Source: JAZKFP01 sp040386355
Lineage (GTDB): Bacteria; Pseudomonadota; Gammaproteobacteria; Pseudomonadales; UBA6940
Assembly: GCA_040386355.1 (NCBI GenBank)
Contig: JAZKFP010000182.1
Coordinates: forward strand, 1 to 16,553
Reading direction: 5' to 3'
DNA length: 16,553 bases
Shown: piece by piece, positions 1 to 7,412 of the stretch
Layout of the letters: every line of letters starts with the position of its first letter
Numbering within the stretch: the stretch's first letter is position 1
The notes under the pieces: model-generated
Told to the model about the DNA's origin: nothing
Database searches by the model: none
Seen by the model: the letters and a program-made list of their open reading frames with translations, nothing else
Position numbers and translations under genes: made by a program

Positions 1-24
1 CTGATCTGACTGGTCGTCATTCAC
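1..24 (-). CDS. possible 5' end of a divergent rpoE/algU (sigma-E), cut by the window edge
   Basis: On the minus strand a GTG at 24-22 opens a frame that reads M-N-D-D-Q-S-D-Q up to the window edge. An AGAGAG Shine-Dalgarno-like run lies about 8 nt upstream of it. Sigma-E proteins commonly begin with a short acidic/Gln run of the type 'M..(D/E)Q..DQ', and rpoE/algU is divergent from nadB in many gammaproteobacteria (the algU-nadB arrangement of Pseudomonas). The identity therefore rests mostly on neighbourhood: eight codons cannot identify a protein. An alternative ATG at 20-18 in another frame is also possible. Confidence 0.33.
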
Positions 25-201
25 TATGGTTTCTCTCTAAAAGTACATTTTTGAAATTTAAATTGGCAACATGAACGCTTAGTAGCATTAACACAGTGTC
101 AAGTCTATTTTTTTAATACCTTTGTACGCTAACCTGACGTCCTTTTAACGGTTCATCTTTAAGTATAAATAGTAGTCATTACTTTCTGGATTTTAATCAG
201 C

Positions 202-1872
202 ATGCAATCTACCCATTTTTCCGATCAAAATCATCAAGTAAAAGCAGATGTTCTTATTATTGGTTCCGGTGCAGCTGGATTAACTACTGCCTTGAAAATT
301 GATTCTCGATTTTCTGTAATTATTTTAAGTAAAGGACCACTTACTGAAGCTAATACTTACTATGCCCAAGGTGGAGTAGCTGCCGTATTAGATGCTTCAG
401 ATTCTGTTGATTTTCATGCGGCGGATACAATACGCGCCGGTGGTGGGTTGTGTCGAGAAGAAAGTGTGCGATTCATAACACAGTGTGGAGCTGAAACTAT
501 CCAATGGCTTATTGATCAGGGCGTGCAATTTACTGTTCACCAAGGAGAAAACACTCCTCATTTAACGCGTGAAGGGGGACATAGTCATCGTCGTGTTGTA
601 CATGCAGCGGATGCCACAGGTGTTGCAATCGCTCAATCTTTATATTTTGCGGTTCAACAACGCCCTAATATTCAACTATTAAGTCAGCGAACCGCTCTCG
701 ATCTGATTACCTCAAAGCGATTAGATGTGAATGATAATCAAATTGCTCACTCGGGATGCTATGGTGCCTACGTCTTTAATCAAATTACTGGTGAAGTAGA
801 AGCAATAAGCGCAAAGACAGTTGTATTAGCAACAGGGGGCGCAAGTAAAGCATATCTTTATACCAGCAATCCGGATATCGCAACCGGCGACGGTATTGCT
901 ATGGCATGGCGTGCAGGTTGTCGCGTTGCGAATTTGGAATTTAATCAATTTCATCCCACTTGTTTATATCATTCCGAACCACCCACTTTATTAATAACCG
1001 AGGCAGTTCGTGGCGAAGGCGGATATTTATTACGGCCCGATGGTTCTCGATTTATGTTGGAGTTTCATCCTCAAGCTGAGCTTGCACCGCGCGATGTAGT
1101 TGCTCGCGCAATTGACCATGAAATGAAACGGCTTGGTGTGCCTTGTATGTTTTTAGACATTCGTCATCGCGGTGAATCTTTTATCGCTGAACATTTTCCA
1201 ACGGTACGTCAAAGATTATTGGAACGTGGGATTGATATGGTTCATGACTTAATCCCCGTTGTACCTGCTGCGCATTACACCTGCGGTGGTGTTATCACTG
1301 ATTTATTTGGTCGTACAGATCTCGCACATTTGTATGCAATTGGAGAAACTGGTTGTACTGGTTTGCATGGCGCAAATCGAATGGCAAGTAATTCATTATT
1401 AGAATGTGTGGTAATTGGCTCAGCCACTGGCGAGCATATTAACCAACATCTTGATTTAAATACTTTAGAACCTTCTGTATTACCTTGGGATGCCAGTAAA
1501 GTTGTTAATTCCGATGAAGATATTGTTATTGCGCACAATTGGCATGAATTAAGACAATTTATGTGGGATTATGTTGGAATTGTACGCACCAGTAAACGAT
1601 TACAACGTGCTCATAATCGAGTCCGATTATTACAAGAAGAGATTCAAGAATTTTACGCAAATTATCAAGTGAGTAATGATTTAATTGAACTTAGAAATTT
1701 AGCTTTAGTTTCAGAACTCATTATTCGTTGTGCATTATTACGTCGCGAAAGTCGTGGCTTGCATTTCACATTGGATTATCCAAATACTTTGGCAGAAGCA
1801 CGAGATTCAATTTTAACTCCACGCAATGCAGCCCAAGCTATTGAAGGTTGGGAATTACCGCAGTGGTCTTAA
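202..1872 (+). CDS. nadB: L-aspartate oxidase
   Basis: FAD enzyme that oxidises L-aspartate to iminoaspartate in the cytosol, the first step of de novo NAD synthesis (NadA then makes quinolinate). The 556 residues are slightly longer than the usual 530-540. The dinucleotide motif G21-S-G-A-A-G26 opens the FAD domain, followed by TYYAQGG (52-58) and the L-T-R-E-G-G-H-S stretch (121-128) shared with the succinate dehydrogenase/fumarate reductase family. Near 350-390 come the HYTCGG and GLHGANRMASNSLLE segments that complete the FAD and active site; a helical C-terminal domain follows. The ATG at 202 is the only good start before the FAD motif, though its Shine-Dalgarno is weak. The gene stands alone, converges on minus-strand genes and is followed by a terminator. 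No defect is visible. Confidence 0.97.
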   Translation: MQSTHFSDQNHQVKADVLIIGSGAAGLTTALKIDSRFSVIILSKGPLTEANTYYAQGGVAAVLDASDSVDFHAADTIRAGGGLCREESVRFITQCGAETIQWLIDQGVQFTVHQGENTPHLTREGGHSHRRVVHAADATGVAIAQSLYFAVQQRPNIQLLSQRTALDLITSKRLDVNDNQIAHSGCYGAYVFNQITGEVEAISAKTVVLATGGASKAYLYTSNPDIATGDGIAMAWRAGCRVANLEFNQFHPTCLYHSEPPTLLITEAVRGEGGYLLRPDGSRFMLEFHPQAELAPRDVVARAIDHEMKRLGVPCMFLDIRHRGESFIAEHFPTVRQRLLERGIDMVHDLIPVVPAAHYTCGGVITDLFGRTDLAHLYAIGETGCTGLHGANRMASNSLLECVVIGSATGEHINQHLDLNTLEPSVLPWDASKVVNSDEDIVIAHNWHELRQFMWDYVGIVRTSKRLQRAHNRVRLLQEEIQEFYANYQVSNDLIELRNLALVSELIIRCALLRRESRGLHFTLDYPNTLAEARDSILTPRNAAQAIEGWELPQWS

Positions 1873-1911
1873 ATTTTTGCCTGAGAGATATTTCTAATCC
1901 GAATAGAAATA

Positions 1912-1950
1912 TATTGAAAGTTTGCTTGGCCAGCTTCAATACATTTTTTT
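1912..1950 (+). terminator. probable rho-independent terminator of nadB
   Basis: TATTGAA (1912-1918) pairs with TTCAATA (1935-1941), with an inner GCT/AGC pairing (1924-1926 with 1932-1934), and T7 follows at 1944-1950. Just upstream a second, perfect AT-rich hairpin has a 9-bp stem: ATATTTCTA (1888-1896) with TAGAAATAT (1904-1912). It shares one base with the first stem, so the two hairpins could compete. The site lies 40 nt after the nadB stop, between convergent genes. Confidence 0.55.
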
Positions 1951-1994
1951 GAATTTAACATTTGCTTTTTAAATTATATTTTAAGATTGGTTTC

Positions 1995-2744
1995 TTACGA
2001 ATCGTTCATTTTTGGCCCAATTACTGGAAGCCGCTGACCTTCTCGACTAATGAAACTTAATGTTTCAACTGAACCATCCTCTTTTTCAATTCTTTGTGAA
2101 AATGCTTCCCCATTTTGAAATGTATTTAATTGACTTAAACCCATCATGAAATTTTGTTCAGCAGCTGGATTATCATGATGGGCTTCCACACGACACAGCG
2201 AAGTTTGGCAATCGAAATTTTGAATTTGAGTTTGTTGAATAACGGGGTCTGAAGTCATATTGTTTTTTACGTAAACTTCCTCTAACTCTTGCTTTAAAGA
2301 TTCATTTAAATTATTCGTTGGCTCACTTTCAAAACGCTCACTTAAAAAATCAACAATTTCATTGGTTCGTTGTTGTTCCGTTGCAATCTGTTCTTCAATT
2401 GGAATTTCCGAATAATTATCAGGTTGATCTTGTAAGTTATCACTTTCCTCCCTTAACGCATCTAATTGATCCTGTAAGGAATTAAGCTGTACAAGTATGT
2501 TGTCTAATTCAGTATTTTTTTGATCAGGTAAATTTATTTTTTTACTTTTAATGATTAATAATTCACGCTCTAATAAAGCGATCTGATTTTTTAAATCAAT
2601 TGTTTTAAATTCTGAAGCAGTATCAGCTTTTACTGTGATAGGATTTTGATTTTGTTGAATGTGATAGTTAGTTTGTACAAAAATGATTACAAGAAAAGCC
2701 AAAAGCAAACTTCCAATCAAAATATATTTTGCTTTTGATTTCAT
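1995..2744 (-). CDS. membrane-anchored coiled-coil protein of unknown function
   Basis: A 249-residue protein I cannot assign to a named family. It has a basic N-terminus (MKSKAK), then a single hydrophobic segment (about 7-24) that could be a signal anchor, placing the rest in the periplasm. Residues about 50-105 are rich in Leu, Gln, Asp and Glu with heptad-like spacing and are a likely coiled coil. A small C-terminal domain (about 165-240) contains F-D-C179-Q-T-S-L-C184-R-V-E; this Cys-x4-Cys followed by R-V-E recalls a motif in many uncharacterised proteobacterial periplasmic proteins and could form a disulphide. The start is supported by GGAG 7 nt upstream of the ATG. It lies 45 bp downstream of the exported 169-residue protein on the same strand, so the two are probably co-transcribed. 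Confidence 0.8.
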   Translation of the reverse strand: MKSKAKYILIGSLLLAFLVIIFVQTNYHIQQNQNPITVKADTASEFKTIDLKNQIALLERELLIIKSKKINLPDQKNTELDNILVQLNSLQDQLDALREESDNLQDQPDNYSEIPIEEQIATEQQRTNEIVDFLSERFESEPTNNLNESLKQELEEVYVKNNMTSDPVIQQTQIQNFDCQTSLCRVEAHHDNPAAEQNFMMGLSQLNTFQNGEAFSQRIEKEDGSVETLSFISREGQRLPVIGPKMNDS

Positions 2745-2789
2745 ACTTTGCTCCGGCTTTCCCTGCAGATTAAAACTTCTTATAGGATT

Positions 2790-3299
2790 TTAATTTTCAT
2801 CTAATCGATAAGAAATAATTGAAGACTTTGCTCCAGTTGGACCCGGTGGAATGACAACGACAAAATTGTAAAATCCTTGGCTGTAGGCCGAAATTGGCGT
2901 GTAGCTAAAAAGTTTGTACCCCGTCGTACCATAATCACTTTTGAATTGCGTATAGCTTGAAGTGCCATATGAACTATAACTGTATAAATTTGCAATAAAT
3001 CCTGTATTCGTTCCTTTAAAATAACGAACGTAGGCTTCATTCGCTCCTGAGGTTGTATAAATGTTATCTCTTAATATAGGGCAGATTACTACAGCTGAGT
3101 TAGTCGTTGAGTTATTAACTAATTTATTGCTTTGGTAAGAAACAATCGGTGGGTTGCCTACTTGAGCACCTTCACACATTGCGGCGGGATAAACTTTTCT
3201 GTCTTCAGCGGCCTGTATTTGCGAGCTTAAAACTAGAGTAAAAGCTGAAAATAAAGCCAAAGCATTTAACAAAGGCTTTCTTAGAACTAACCTTTCCAT
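2790..3299 (-). CDS. small exported protein with Sec signal peptide, function unknown
   Basis: 169 residues from the ATG at 3299, which has a strong AGGAGA Shine-Dalgarno at about 8 nt. A longer in-frame start at 3404 adds 35 residues but has no ribosome site and hides the signal peptide, so I reject it. The N-terminus is a textbook Sec signal: basic MERLVLRK, a hydrophobic stretch (about 9-25), then S-S-Q-I-Q-A-A with cleavage likely after Ala. The mature protein has two cysteines (in AAMCEG and VVICPILRD), a possible disulphide pair, and is rich in Tyr, Ser, Thr and Asn in the second half, suggesting a beta-rich extracytoplasmic protein. The 'CPI.RD' motif recurs in uncharacterised exported proteins of several proteobacteria as I remember them. 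No function can be assigned. Confidence 0.82.
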   Translation of the reverse strand: MERLVLRKPLLNALALFSAFTLVLSSQIQAAEDRKVYPAAMCEGAQVGNPPIVSYQSNKLVNNSTTNSAVVICPILRDNIYTTSGANEAYVRYFKGTNTGFIANLYSYSSYGTSSYTQFKSDYGTTGYKLFSYTPISAYSQGFYNFVVVIPPGPTGAKSSIISYRLDEN

Positions 3300-3458
3300 G
3301 GTCTTTCTCCTAGAAGAATAAATTGAAGTGCAAAATGATTTCTGAAAATAAAACTCAGAGGTAAAAAGAATTAAAAACTGACTCCCAATCCACAGCGAAA
3401 ACACAATACTCTTCTCTTAATTTATGTGCAATAAAATTTTGACGCATTAAGAAAAAAA

Positions 3459-3464
3459 ATTATA
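3459..3464 (-). promoter_or_regulatory. candidate -10 box for the two exported-protein genes
   Basis: A perfect TATAAT on the minus strand lies 160 bp upstream of the 169-residue gene and just after the ygfX-like gene stops. It is embedded in a T-rich tract. No convincing -35 sits 16-18 bp upstream, so this is only a candidate that would let the two downstream genes be expressed apart from sdhE-ygfX. Confidence 0.25.
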
Positions 3465-3473
3465 CAAAAAAAT

Positions 3474-3935
3474 TTAAGATTTGATCTGTAGATTATTATT
3501 TAACCAACGATGCAGCGTAGCGTTATCGAATGAGCTCAAATTGGAGTCAAAAATCAACCAATTTCCTTCATATATAGAATGTTTATTCTCTAGAAATTTC
3601 AATTCAGTCCAATTTTCTCCAAGTAAAACTGAACTAATATGACCGGCAAATTTTTCTAACAACATAGGTTGATTATTATTATGAACAAAACCTGAAATCA
3701 ACCACAAATGAGAGGATGTTTTCGTTTCTAATGCTTGAGCCGTGAATTTCAAGTTACTTAATTGAATAAATTTTTGAGAAGGTTTAGACATTCTTAAAAA
3801 TATAATGGTATTAACGTGCGAACATAAAACCAAATCTGTGCCAAAAACTAATAGCACAAAAATATTAATCGCTAACAACCAAATTTTAAATAAAAAAGAG
3901 TCAATTAGAAATGTTTGAGTATTATTGATCGCCAA
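3474..3935 (-). CDS. YgfX/CptA-like inner-membrane protein
   Basis: 153 residues, divergent but consistent with the YgfX (CptA) family that is usually encoded directly after sdhE. The N-terminal quarter is very hydrophobic (about 14-48) and can form one long or two short membrane segments, as in YgfX, with a soluble C-terminal part. Its end (LIFDSNLSSFDNATLHRWLNN) follows the family's C-terminal pattern of a hydrophobic strand, a Ser/Asp linker and an amphipathic L-x-R-x-L helix. The gene overlaps the 3' end of sdhE by 14 nt, implying translational coupling. E. coli YgfX was proposed as a toxin affecting FtsZ/MreB and later linked to SdhE and envelope phenotypes; the role here is unknown. Assignment rests on position, topology and C-terminal pattern. 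Confidence 0.62.
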   Translation of the reverse strand: MAINNTQTFLIDSFLFKIWLLAINIFVLLVFGTDLVLCSHVNTIIFLRMSKPSQKFIQLSNLKFTAQALETKTSSHLWLISGFVHNNNQPMLLEKFAGHISSVLLGENWTELKFLENKHSIYEGNWLIFDSNLSSFDNATLHRWLNNNLQIKS

Positions 3936-4194
3936 TTAAATGTACCGTTTTTATTTTTTCAATCAACACTTGGTAATCAATATTTTTTGGAGTTTCATAT
4001 CCTAAGAACCAACTGTGTATCTCTGCATCTGCTTCTTCTAAAAACTGTAAAAAAACATGTTTTTCTGCTTCATTTAACGCATCGTAATGCGTTTCAACGA
4101 ACGGCATTAGAAGTACTTCAATTTCTTTCATCCCTCGCCGACACTGCCACTGTAGATAAGATTTATTTATTTTTGGATCACTAGACAACGGCAT
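3922..4194 (-). CDS. sdhE: FAD assembly factor SdhE (succinate dehydrogenase assembly factor 2)
   Basis: Small helical cytosolic protein that promotes covalent attachment of FAD to the flavoprotein subunit of succinate dehydrogenase and fumarate reductase. At 90 residues it has the standard family length. The signature R-G-x-x-E is present as R20-G21-M-K-E24, followed by the hydrophobic L-L-M-P-F helix and the segment F-L-E-E-A-D-A-E-I-H-S-W-F-L-G (about 50-64), which is characteristic (DxDLxxWL-type). It heads a minus-strand group with the ygfX-like gene, divergent from xseA. The family's usual neighbour ygfZ is not here. Confidence 0.92.
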   Translation of the reverse strand: MPLSSDPKINKSYLQWQCRRGMKEIEVLLMPFVETHYDALNEAEKHVFLQFLEEADAEIHSWFLGYETPKNIDYQVLIEKIKTVHLIGDQ

Positions 4195-4344
4195 AATTTT
4201 CTCAACTTATTTTATGATGGCTTTCTAAAGGTTTTTATAAGTTAAATTTTGAGAGCACGACAGTATTAAAGAAAATTTTGTCTAACACGTCACAATTCCT
4301 CATAATTTTCTTACAACGAAATTATCTTTTTTTAAACAAATCAA

Positions 4345-4435
4345 AGCAATAAAGGAAAGCCCCATCATTGCTCAATAATTTTGTTTAAGACGTAAACAGT
4401 CTTTATTTGCTTGAGCTGTAAATAAACTTTATTCT
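4345..4435 (+). promoter_or_regulatory. xseA upstream region: short inverted repeats and a weak promoter
   Basis: The 285-bp gap between divergent sdhE and xseA (4195-4479) holds no gene I can support. It contains AGCAAT/ATTGCT (4345-4350 and 4367-4372), AAGAC/GTCTT (4387-4391 and 4399-4403, 7-nt spacer), and a weak sigma70-like pair TTGCTT (4408-4413) and TATTCT (4430-4435) with 16-bp spacing. The short repeats could be operators but may be chance in AT-rich sequence. Confidence 0.22.
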
Positions 4436-4479
4436 GCGAACATATCGCACTTATTATTTGTTAAAGGAAGTGATGCAAG

Positions 4480-5886
4480 ATGGATGAAACTTCTCTTCTT
4501 AATGAACAAAATATTGATTTTGGTGAAGCACCTGGACGAACACGAGACAATCCTTTAACAGTTAGCAGTCTTAATCAAGGCGTTAAAATTTACTTGGAAG
4601 AAGCGTTTCGAAGCGTATGGTTAGTTGGTGAATTATCCAACGTTACTCGAGCGCGCTCAGGGCATTGGTACTTTAGTTTAAAAGATGAAGAAGCGCAGAT
4701 TCGAGCGGCGTTATTTCGCGGACATCAATCTAATTTGCAAACCACACCGACTGAAGGGATGCAGGTATTAGTTCATGCGCGTGTTAGTTTATATGCACCG
4801 CGCGGTGATTATCAAATTATTGTTGATTATTTGGAAGAAGCCGGTGAAGGTGCCTTTCGCCGAGAATTTGAACGTCTCAAAGCAAAATTTATCAAAGAAG
4901 GATTATTCGATTCGGCGCGTAAACGCGAATTACCAAAATTTCCCCAACGGATTGGCGTTGTCACCTCACCCACTGGTGCAGCAATTCAAGATATATTGAA
5001 TGTATTAGATCGTCGATATCCGTTAGCGGAGGTTGTTATTTATCCAGCAACCGTACAGGGCGTCAATGCAATCACTGAAATCGTTCAACGTATAAATCAA
5101 GCGAGTATTGAAAAAACCTGTGATGTATTAATAGTTGGACGCGGCGGTGGTTCAATAGAAGATTTATGGGCATTTAATAGTGAACAAGTGGTACGTGCAT
5201 TATTTGAATGTTCTATTCCAACCGTTTCCGCTGTTGGCCATGAGACCGATGTGACGCTTGCCGATTTTGTAGCGGATGTTCGTGCTCCTACACCTTCTGT
5301 TGCAGCAGAGCACGTTAGTCCCGATCGCGTTGAACTTTTAGAATATTTAATTGGAATTGAACGACATTTACAGCGCCAAATCACAGATATTACGCGTAGC
5401 TATGCACATCAATTACTGCATTTAAAAAAGCGATTGCGGCATCCAAGCGATCGTCTACAGGAGTCTCAACAACGACTTGATTTGACATTACGCTTATTGG
5501 AACGCTGGGGAACTCAATTTTTTCTCAATGAAAATGAACGTTTACAACGTCTTACTTTACAGCTGCAGCGATGGGCTCGAAGTAATATTTGGGCTCAGCG
5601 TCAACAGCAGTTAGATAAAGTACAAGCACGATTAACTCAAGCAATAGAAAGGCAAATACTAACAAAAGAACAACAGGTTAAATATTCTATGGCACAACTG
5701 CACAGCGTGAGTCCATTAACAATTGTGAAACGCGGTTTTAGTATTATCCGCAAAATTGAACCAACATCGACCCAAGTTATAACACGCGCAGCTGCCTTAA
5801 AAGCTTCGGATTTGATAGAACTAGAATTCATCGATGGGCATTGTTCAGCAACCATTAATAGTACTAACGTCACACAAGTTGATTAA
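4480..5886 (+). CDS. xseA: exodeoxyribonuclease VII large subunit
   Basis: Catalytic subunit of exonuclease VII, which degrades single-stranded DNA from both ends in complex with several XseB copies. The 468 residues start with about 25 extra residues before an N-terminal OB-fold (about 26-120, LTVSSLNQGVKIYLEE...). The catalytic domain follows, with PTGAAIQD (D171), V-G-R-G-G-G-S (R221) and GHETD (H254, D257). These align with E. coli D155, R205, H238 and D241 at a constant offset of 16. A long helical, Gln/Leu/Arg-rich region (about 285-415) is the coiled-coil arm that binds XseB, and a closing beta domain (V-K-R-G-F-S-I-I...) ends the protein. AGGA lies 11 nt before the ATG. xseB is not in this window. 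No operon partner is evident. Confidence 0.96.
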   Translation: MDETSLLNEQNIDFGEAPGRTRDNPLTVSSLNQGVKIYLEEAFRSVWLVGELSNVTRARSGHWYFSLKDEEAQIRAALFRGHQSNLQTTPTEGMQVLVHARVSLYAPRGDYQIIVDYLEEAGEGAFRREFERLKAKFIKEGLFDSARKRELPKFPQRIGVVTSPTGAAIQDILNVLDRRYPLAEVVIYPATVQGVNAITEIVQRINQASIEKTCDVLIVGRGGGSIEDLWAFNSEQVVRALFECSIPTVSAVGHETDVTLADFVADVRAPTPSVAAEHVSPDRVELLEYLIGIERHLQRQITDITRSYAHQLLHLKKRLRHPSDRLQESQQRLDLTLRLLERWGTQFFLNENERLQRLTLQLQRWARSNIWAQRQQQLDKVQARLTQAIERQILTKEQQVKYSMAQLHSVSPLTIVKRGFSIIRKIEPTSTQVITRAAALKASDLIELEFIDGHCSATINSTNVTQVD

Positions 5887-5933
5887 AGCAGTTCTATTCC
5901 TAAATTCTTTTGGTTATGATGCGCGAAATTGTA

Positions 5934-5961
5934 TTGACATTAACTGAACTAACGAGATAAC
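5934..5961 (+). promoter_or_regulatory. sigma70-type promoter for the dioxygenase gene
   Basis: A perfect -35 TTGACA (5934-5939) is followed after 16 bp by GATAAC (5956-5961, 4 of 6 to TATAAT), in the gap between xseA and the dioxygenase. It would give a leader of about 110 nt. It is the best promoter match I saw in the window and indicates separate transcription from xseA. Confidence 0.45.
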
Positions 5962-6077
5962 GCATTCTTTTTTCTTTATTTTGTCGTTGATGATAGAGAA
6001 ACAAGAATCCCTAATAAAAATAATTTGGTAGTTAAAAAATAGCGCAAATCAGTAAGAAGTTATTGAGGGGAACAGCA

Positions 6078-7040
6078 GTGCTCACAACTGAACGATCATC
6101 GGAAACAACAGACACCCGCTCAACCGGTGCCTTGCTCCATTCAACATCTCCAAATACGCACTTATACGATTATTATCATGATAATGGTTATGTGGTAGTC
6201 GAAAAACTTATTCCTGAAGATAAAATTGATGCGCTACTTACTGTTTTTCAAAAAGATATTGTACGTTCAAAAGCTAAGTTTTTTCGACAAAACACCAATA
6301 AATATGAAACCAATCGCTTAAACTCAGTTGATCATGTGATCCAAGGTTTATTGGATATTCATAATTACAAACGATTTCCTGAATTTCGTCAGCTTGCGCT
6401 TGATATTTATTTTAGCGAAGAATTGCTTTCGGCTTTACATAAAGTTACCGGACACAAACAGCATAATTTAATGCAAAGCATGATGTTCGATGCGAATACA
6501 GCTCCGCCACCGCATCAGGACTGCTGGTATGCCGATACAGTTCCAAATGGAAATTTAGTAGGAACCTGGATCGCTCTTGAAGATATACAAGAAGATTCAG
6601 GAAGATTTTACGTAATTCCTCAAAGTCACCGTATTGCTTTACATCAAGAAAATATGCCGCACTCGGAATGGCTTAAGCTTATGCAAGTTTATTTTGATCA
6701 GAATTTATCCAACGTACGCGCGCCTGAAATGAAAAAAGGCGATGTTTTATTTTGGAATTCACATACTGTTCATGGTGCTTTTCCAACGCGTAATAAACTG
6801 ATTTCTCGTAAATCATTGACGGCACATTACATGCCTTCACATATGACATTTGGTAATTTATTTACTAGTAAACCTTGGATTCAGTATGAAAATCATAACG
6901 GACACAAGTACTTCGCCAACCAACCTGAACATTCTTTAAAAGCAGAATGGATTTCTCGATTGAAAGTTGCGGTTTATAACAGCCCACGATTTATGCGGCT
7001 TGCACGTAAATTTCAAAAACGCTCGATTGCTGATTTATAG
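6078..7040 (+). CDS. phytanoyl-CoA dioxygenase (PhyH) family Fe(II)/2-oxoglutarate oxygenase
   Basis: 320 residues, predicted to be a cytosolic non-haem iron, 2-oxoglutarate-dependent oxygenase; the substrate cannot be read from the sequence. The double-stranded beta-helix carries the iron triad H146-x-D148 (in P-P-P-H-Q-D-C-W) and H232 (in S-H-T-V-H-G-A-F). R244 (in I-S-R-K-S) is the likely 2-oxoglutarate anchor. The N-terminal H-L-Y-D-Y-Y-H-D-N-G-Y-V-V-V-E segment (28-42) is the usual PhyH opening. I start it at GTG 6078, 8 nt after the GAGGGG ribosome site; a TTG at 6063 sits inside that site and is unlikely. Members act on fatty acyl-CoAs, lipids, ectoine or secondary metabolites; no pathway gene lies beside it. 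The basic C-terminus (L-A-R-K-F-Q-K-R) might favour membrane contact. Monocistronic. Confidence 0.88.
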   Translation: MLTTERSSETTDTRSTGALLHSTSPNTHLYDYYHDNGYVVVEKLIPEDKIDALLTVFQKDIVRSKAKFFRQNTNKYETNRLNSVDHVIQGLLDIHNYKRFPEFRQLALDIYFSEELLSALHKVTGHKQHNLMQSMMFDANTAPPPHQDCWYADTVPNGNLVGTWIALEDIQEDSGRFYVIPQSHRIALHQENMPHSEWLKLMQVYFDQNLSNVRAPEMKKGDVLFWNSHTVHGAFPTRNKLISRKSLTAHYMPSHMTFGNLFTSKPWIQYENHNGHKYFANQPEHSLKAEWISRLKVAVYNSPRFMRLARKFQKRSIADL

Positions 7041-7152
7041 AAAGATCTATTCGCCTAAAGAAGGCTTATGTTAGAAAGTCATACATAATTATCATTGATT
7101 TGAAACTGATATTTGCGGTAGAAACTACACAACATTGAATGAACAGGATTCG

Positions 7153-7180
7153 TTGCATAAACTCAAAATATCTTAATAAT
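7153..7180 (+). promoter_or_regulatory. weak promoter candidate for the 59-residue protein
   Basis: TTGCAT (7153-7158) and AATAAT (7175-7180), spaced 16 bp, lie about 30 bp before the small gene's start. Only half of the -35 matches consensus. Confidence 0.2.
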
Positions 7181-7207
7181 TTCAATTCTTAATCGGAGTA
7201 AAGGTTT

Positions 7208-7387
7208 ATGTCATCAATTGGACCAGTTAATTCCCCAAGTATTCAAAGCCCTACACAAACATCTTCAATTTCAACAACAGGTCGATTAAGCAGTGTTTCG
7301 GGGAAAGCTTTAAGCCCAGCTCCATTAGGTGCGGGTGATCCAAAAGGTATGCGAGCTGCATCTACAAACTCTCAGCCTCGTTTATAA
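7208..7387 (+). CDS. 59-residue Ser/Thr/Pro-rich small protein, function unknown
   Basis: An ATG at 7208 opens a 59-codon frame ending in TAA at 7385-7387. It is preceded by a clean GGAG (7195-7198) with 9-nt spacing. The product begins MSSIGPVNSPSIQSPTQTSS and ends in S-Q-P-R-L. Roughly a third of the residues are Ser or Thr, with many Pro and Gly, no Cys, no aromatic residues, no hydrophobic segment and almost no acidic residues (one Asp). It is therefore predicted to be disordered, slightly basic and non-membrane. It lies 167 bp after the dioxygenase and converges with mreD (25-bp gap). I recognise no family. The ribosome site and uninterrupted frame in an otherwise empty gap support it being real, but composition alone cannot prove translation. 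Confidence 0.55.
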   Translation: MSSIGPVNSPSIQSPTQTSSISTTGRLSSVSGKALSPAPLGAGDPKGMRAASTNSQPRL

Positions 7388-7412
7388 AATATTGTATACC
7401 AAATATAAAAAT

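Noticed and set aside
1..13. CTGATCTG resembling the TPP riboswitch core, and CTGAGA at 1881
   Set aside because: The remaining conserved THI-box segments and helices are absent nearby, and neither is next to a thiamine gene.
3300..3404. N-terminal extension of the 169-residue exported protein
   Set aside because: The upstream ATG lacks a ribosome site and would bury a textbook signal peptide; the internal ATG has AGGAGA at ideal distance.
3915..4184. Plus-strand 89-codon frame over sdhE
   Set aside because: It is antisense to sdhE, which has a clear family signature; no ribosome site and a biased hydrophobic composition typical of antisense frames.
4473..4487. Tiny upstream frame M-Q-D-G overlapping the xseA start
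   Set aside because: ATG at 4473 sits only 4 nt from AGGA, and such four-codon overlaps are common by chance; nothing supports a regulatory role.
7051..7063. GCCT-N5-AGGC hairpin after the dioxygenase gene
   Set aside because: A 4-bp stem without a T tract is not a convincing terminator.
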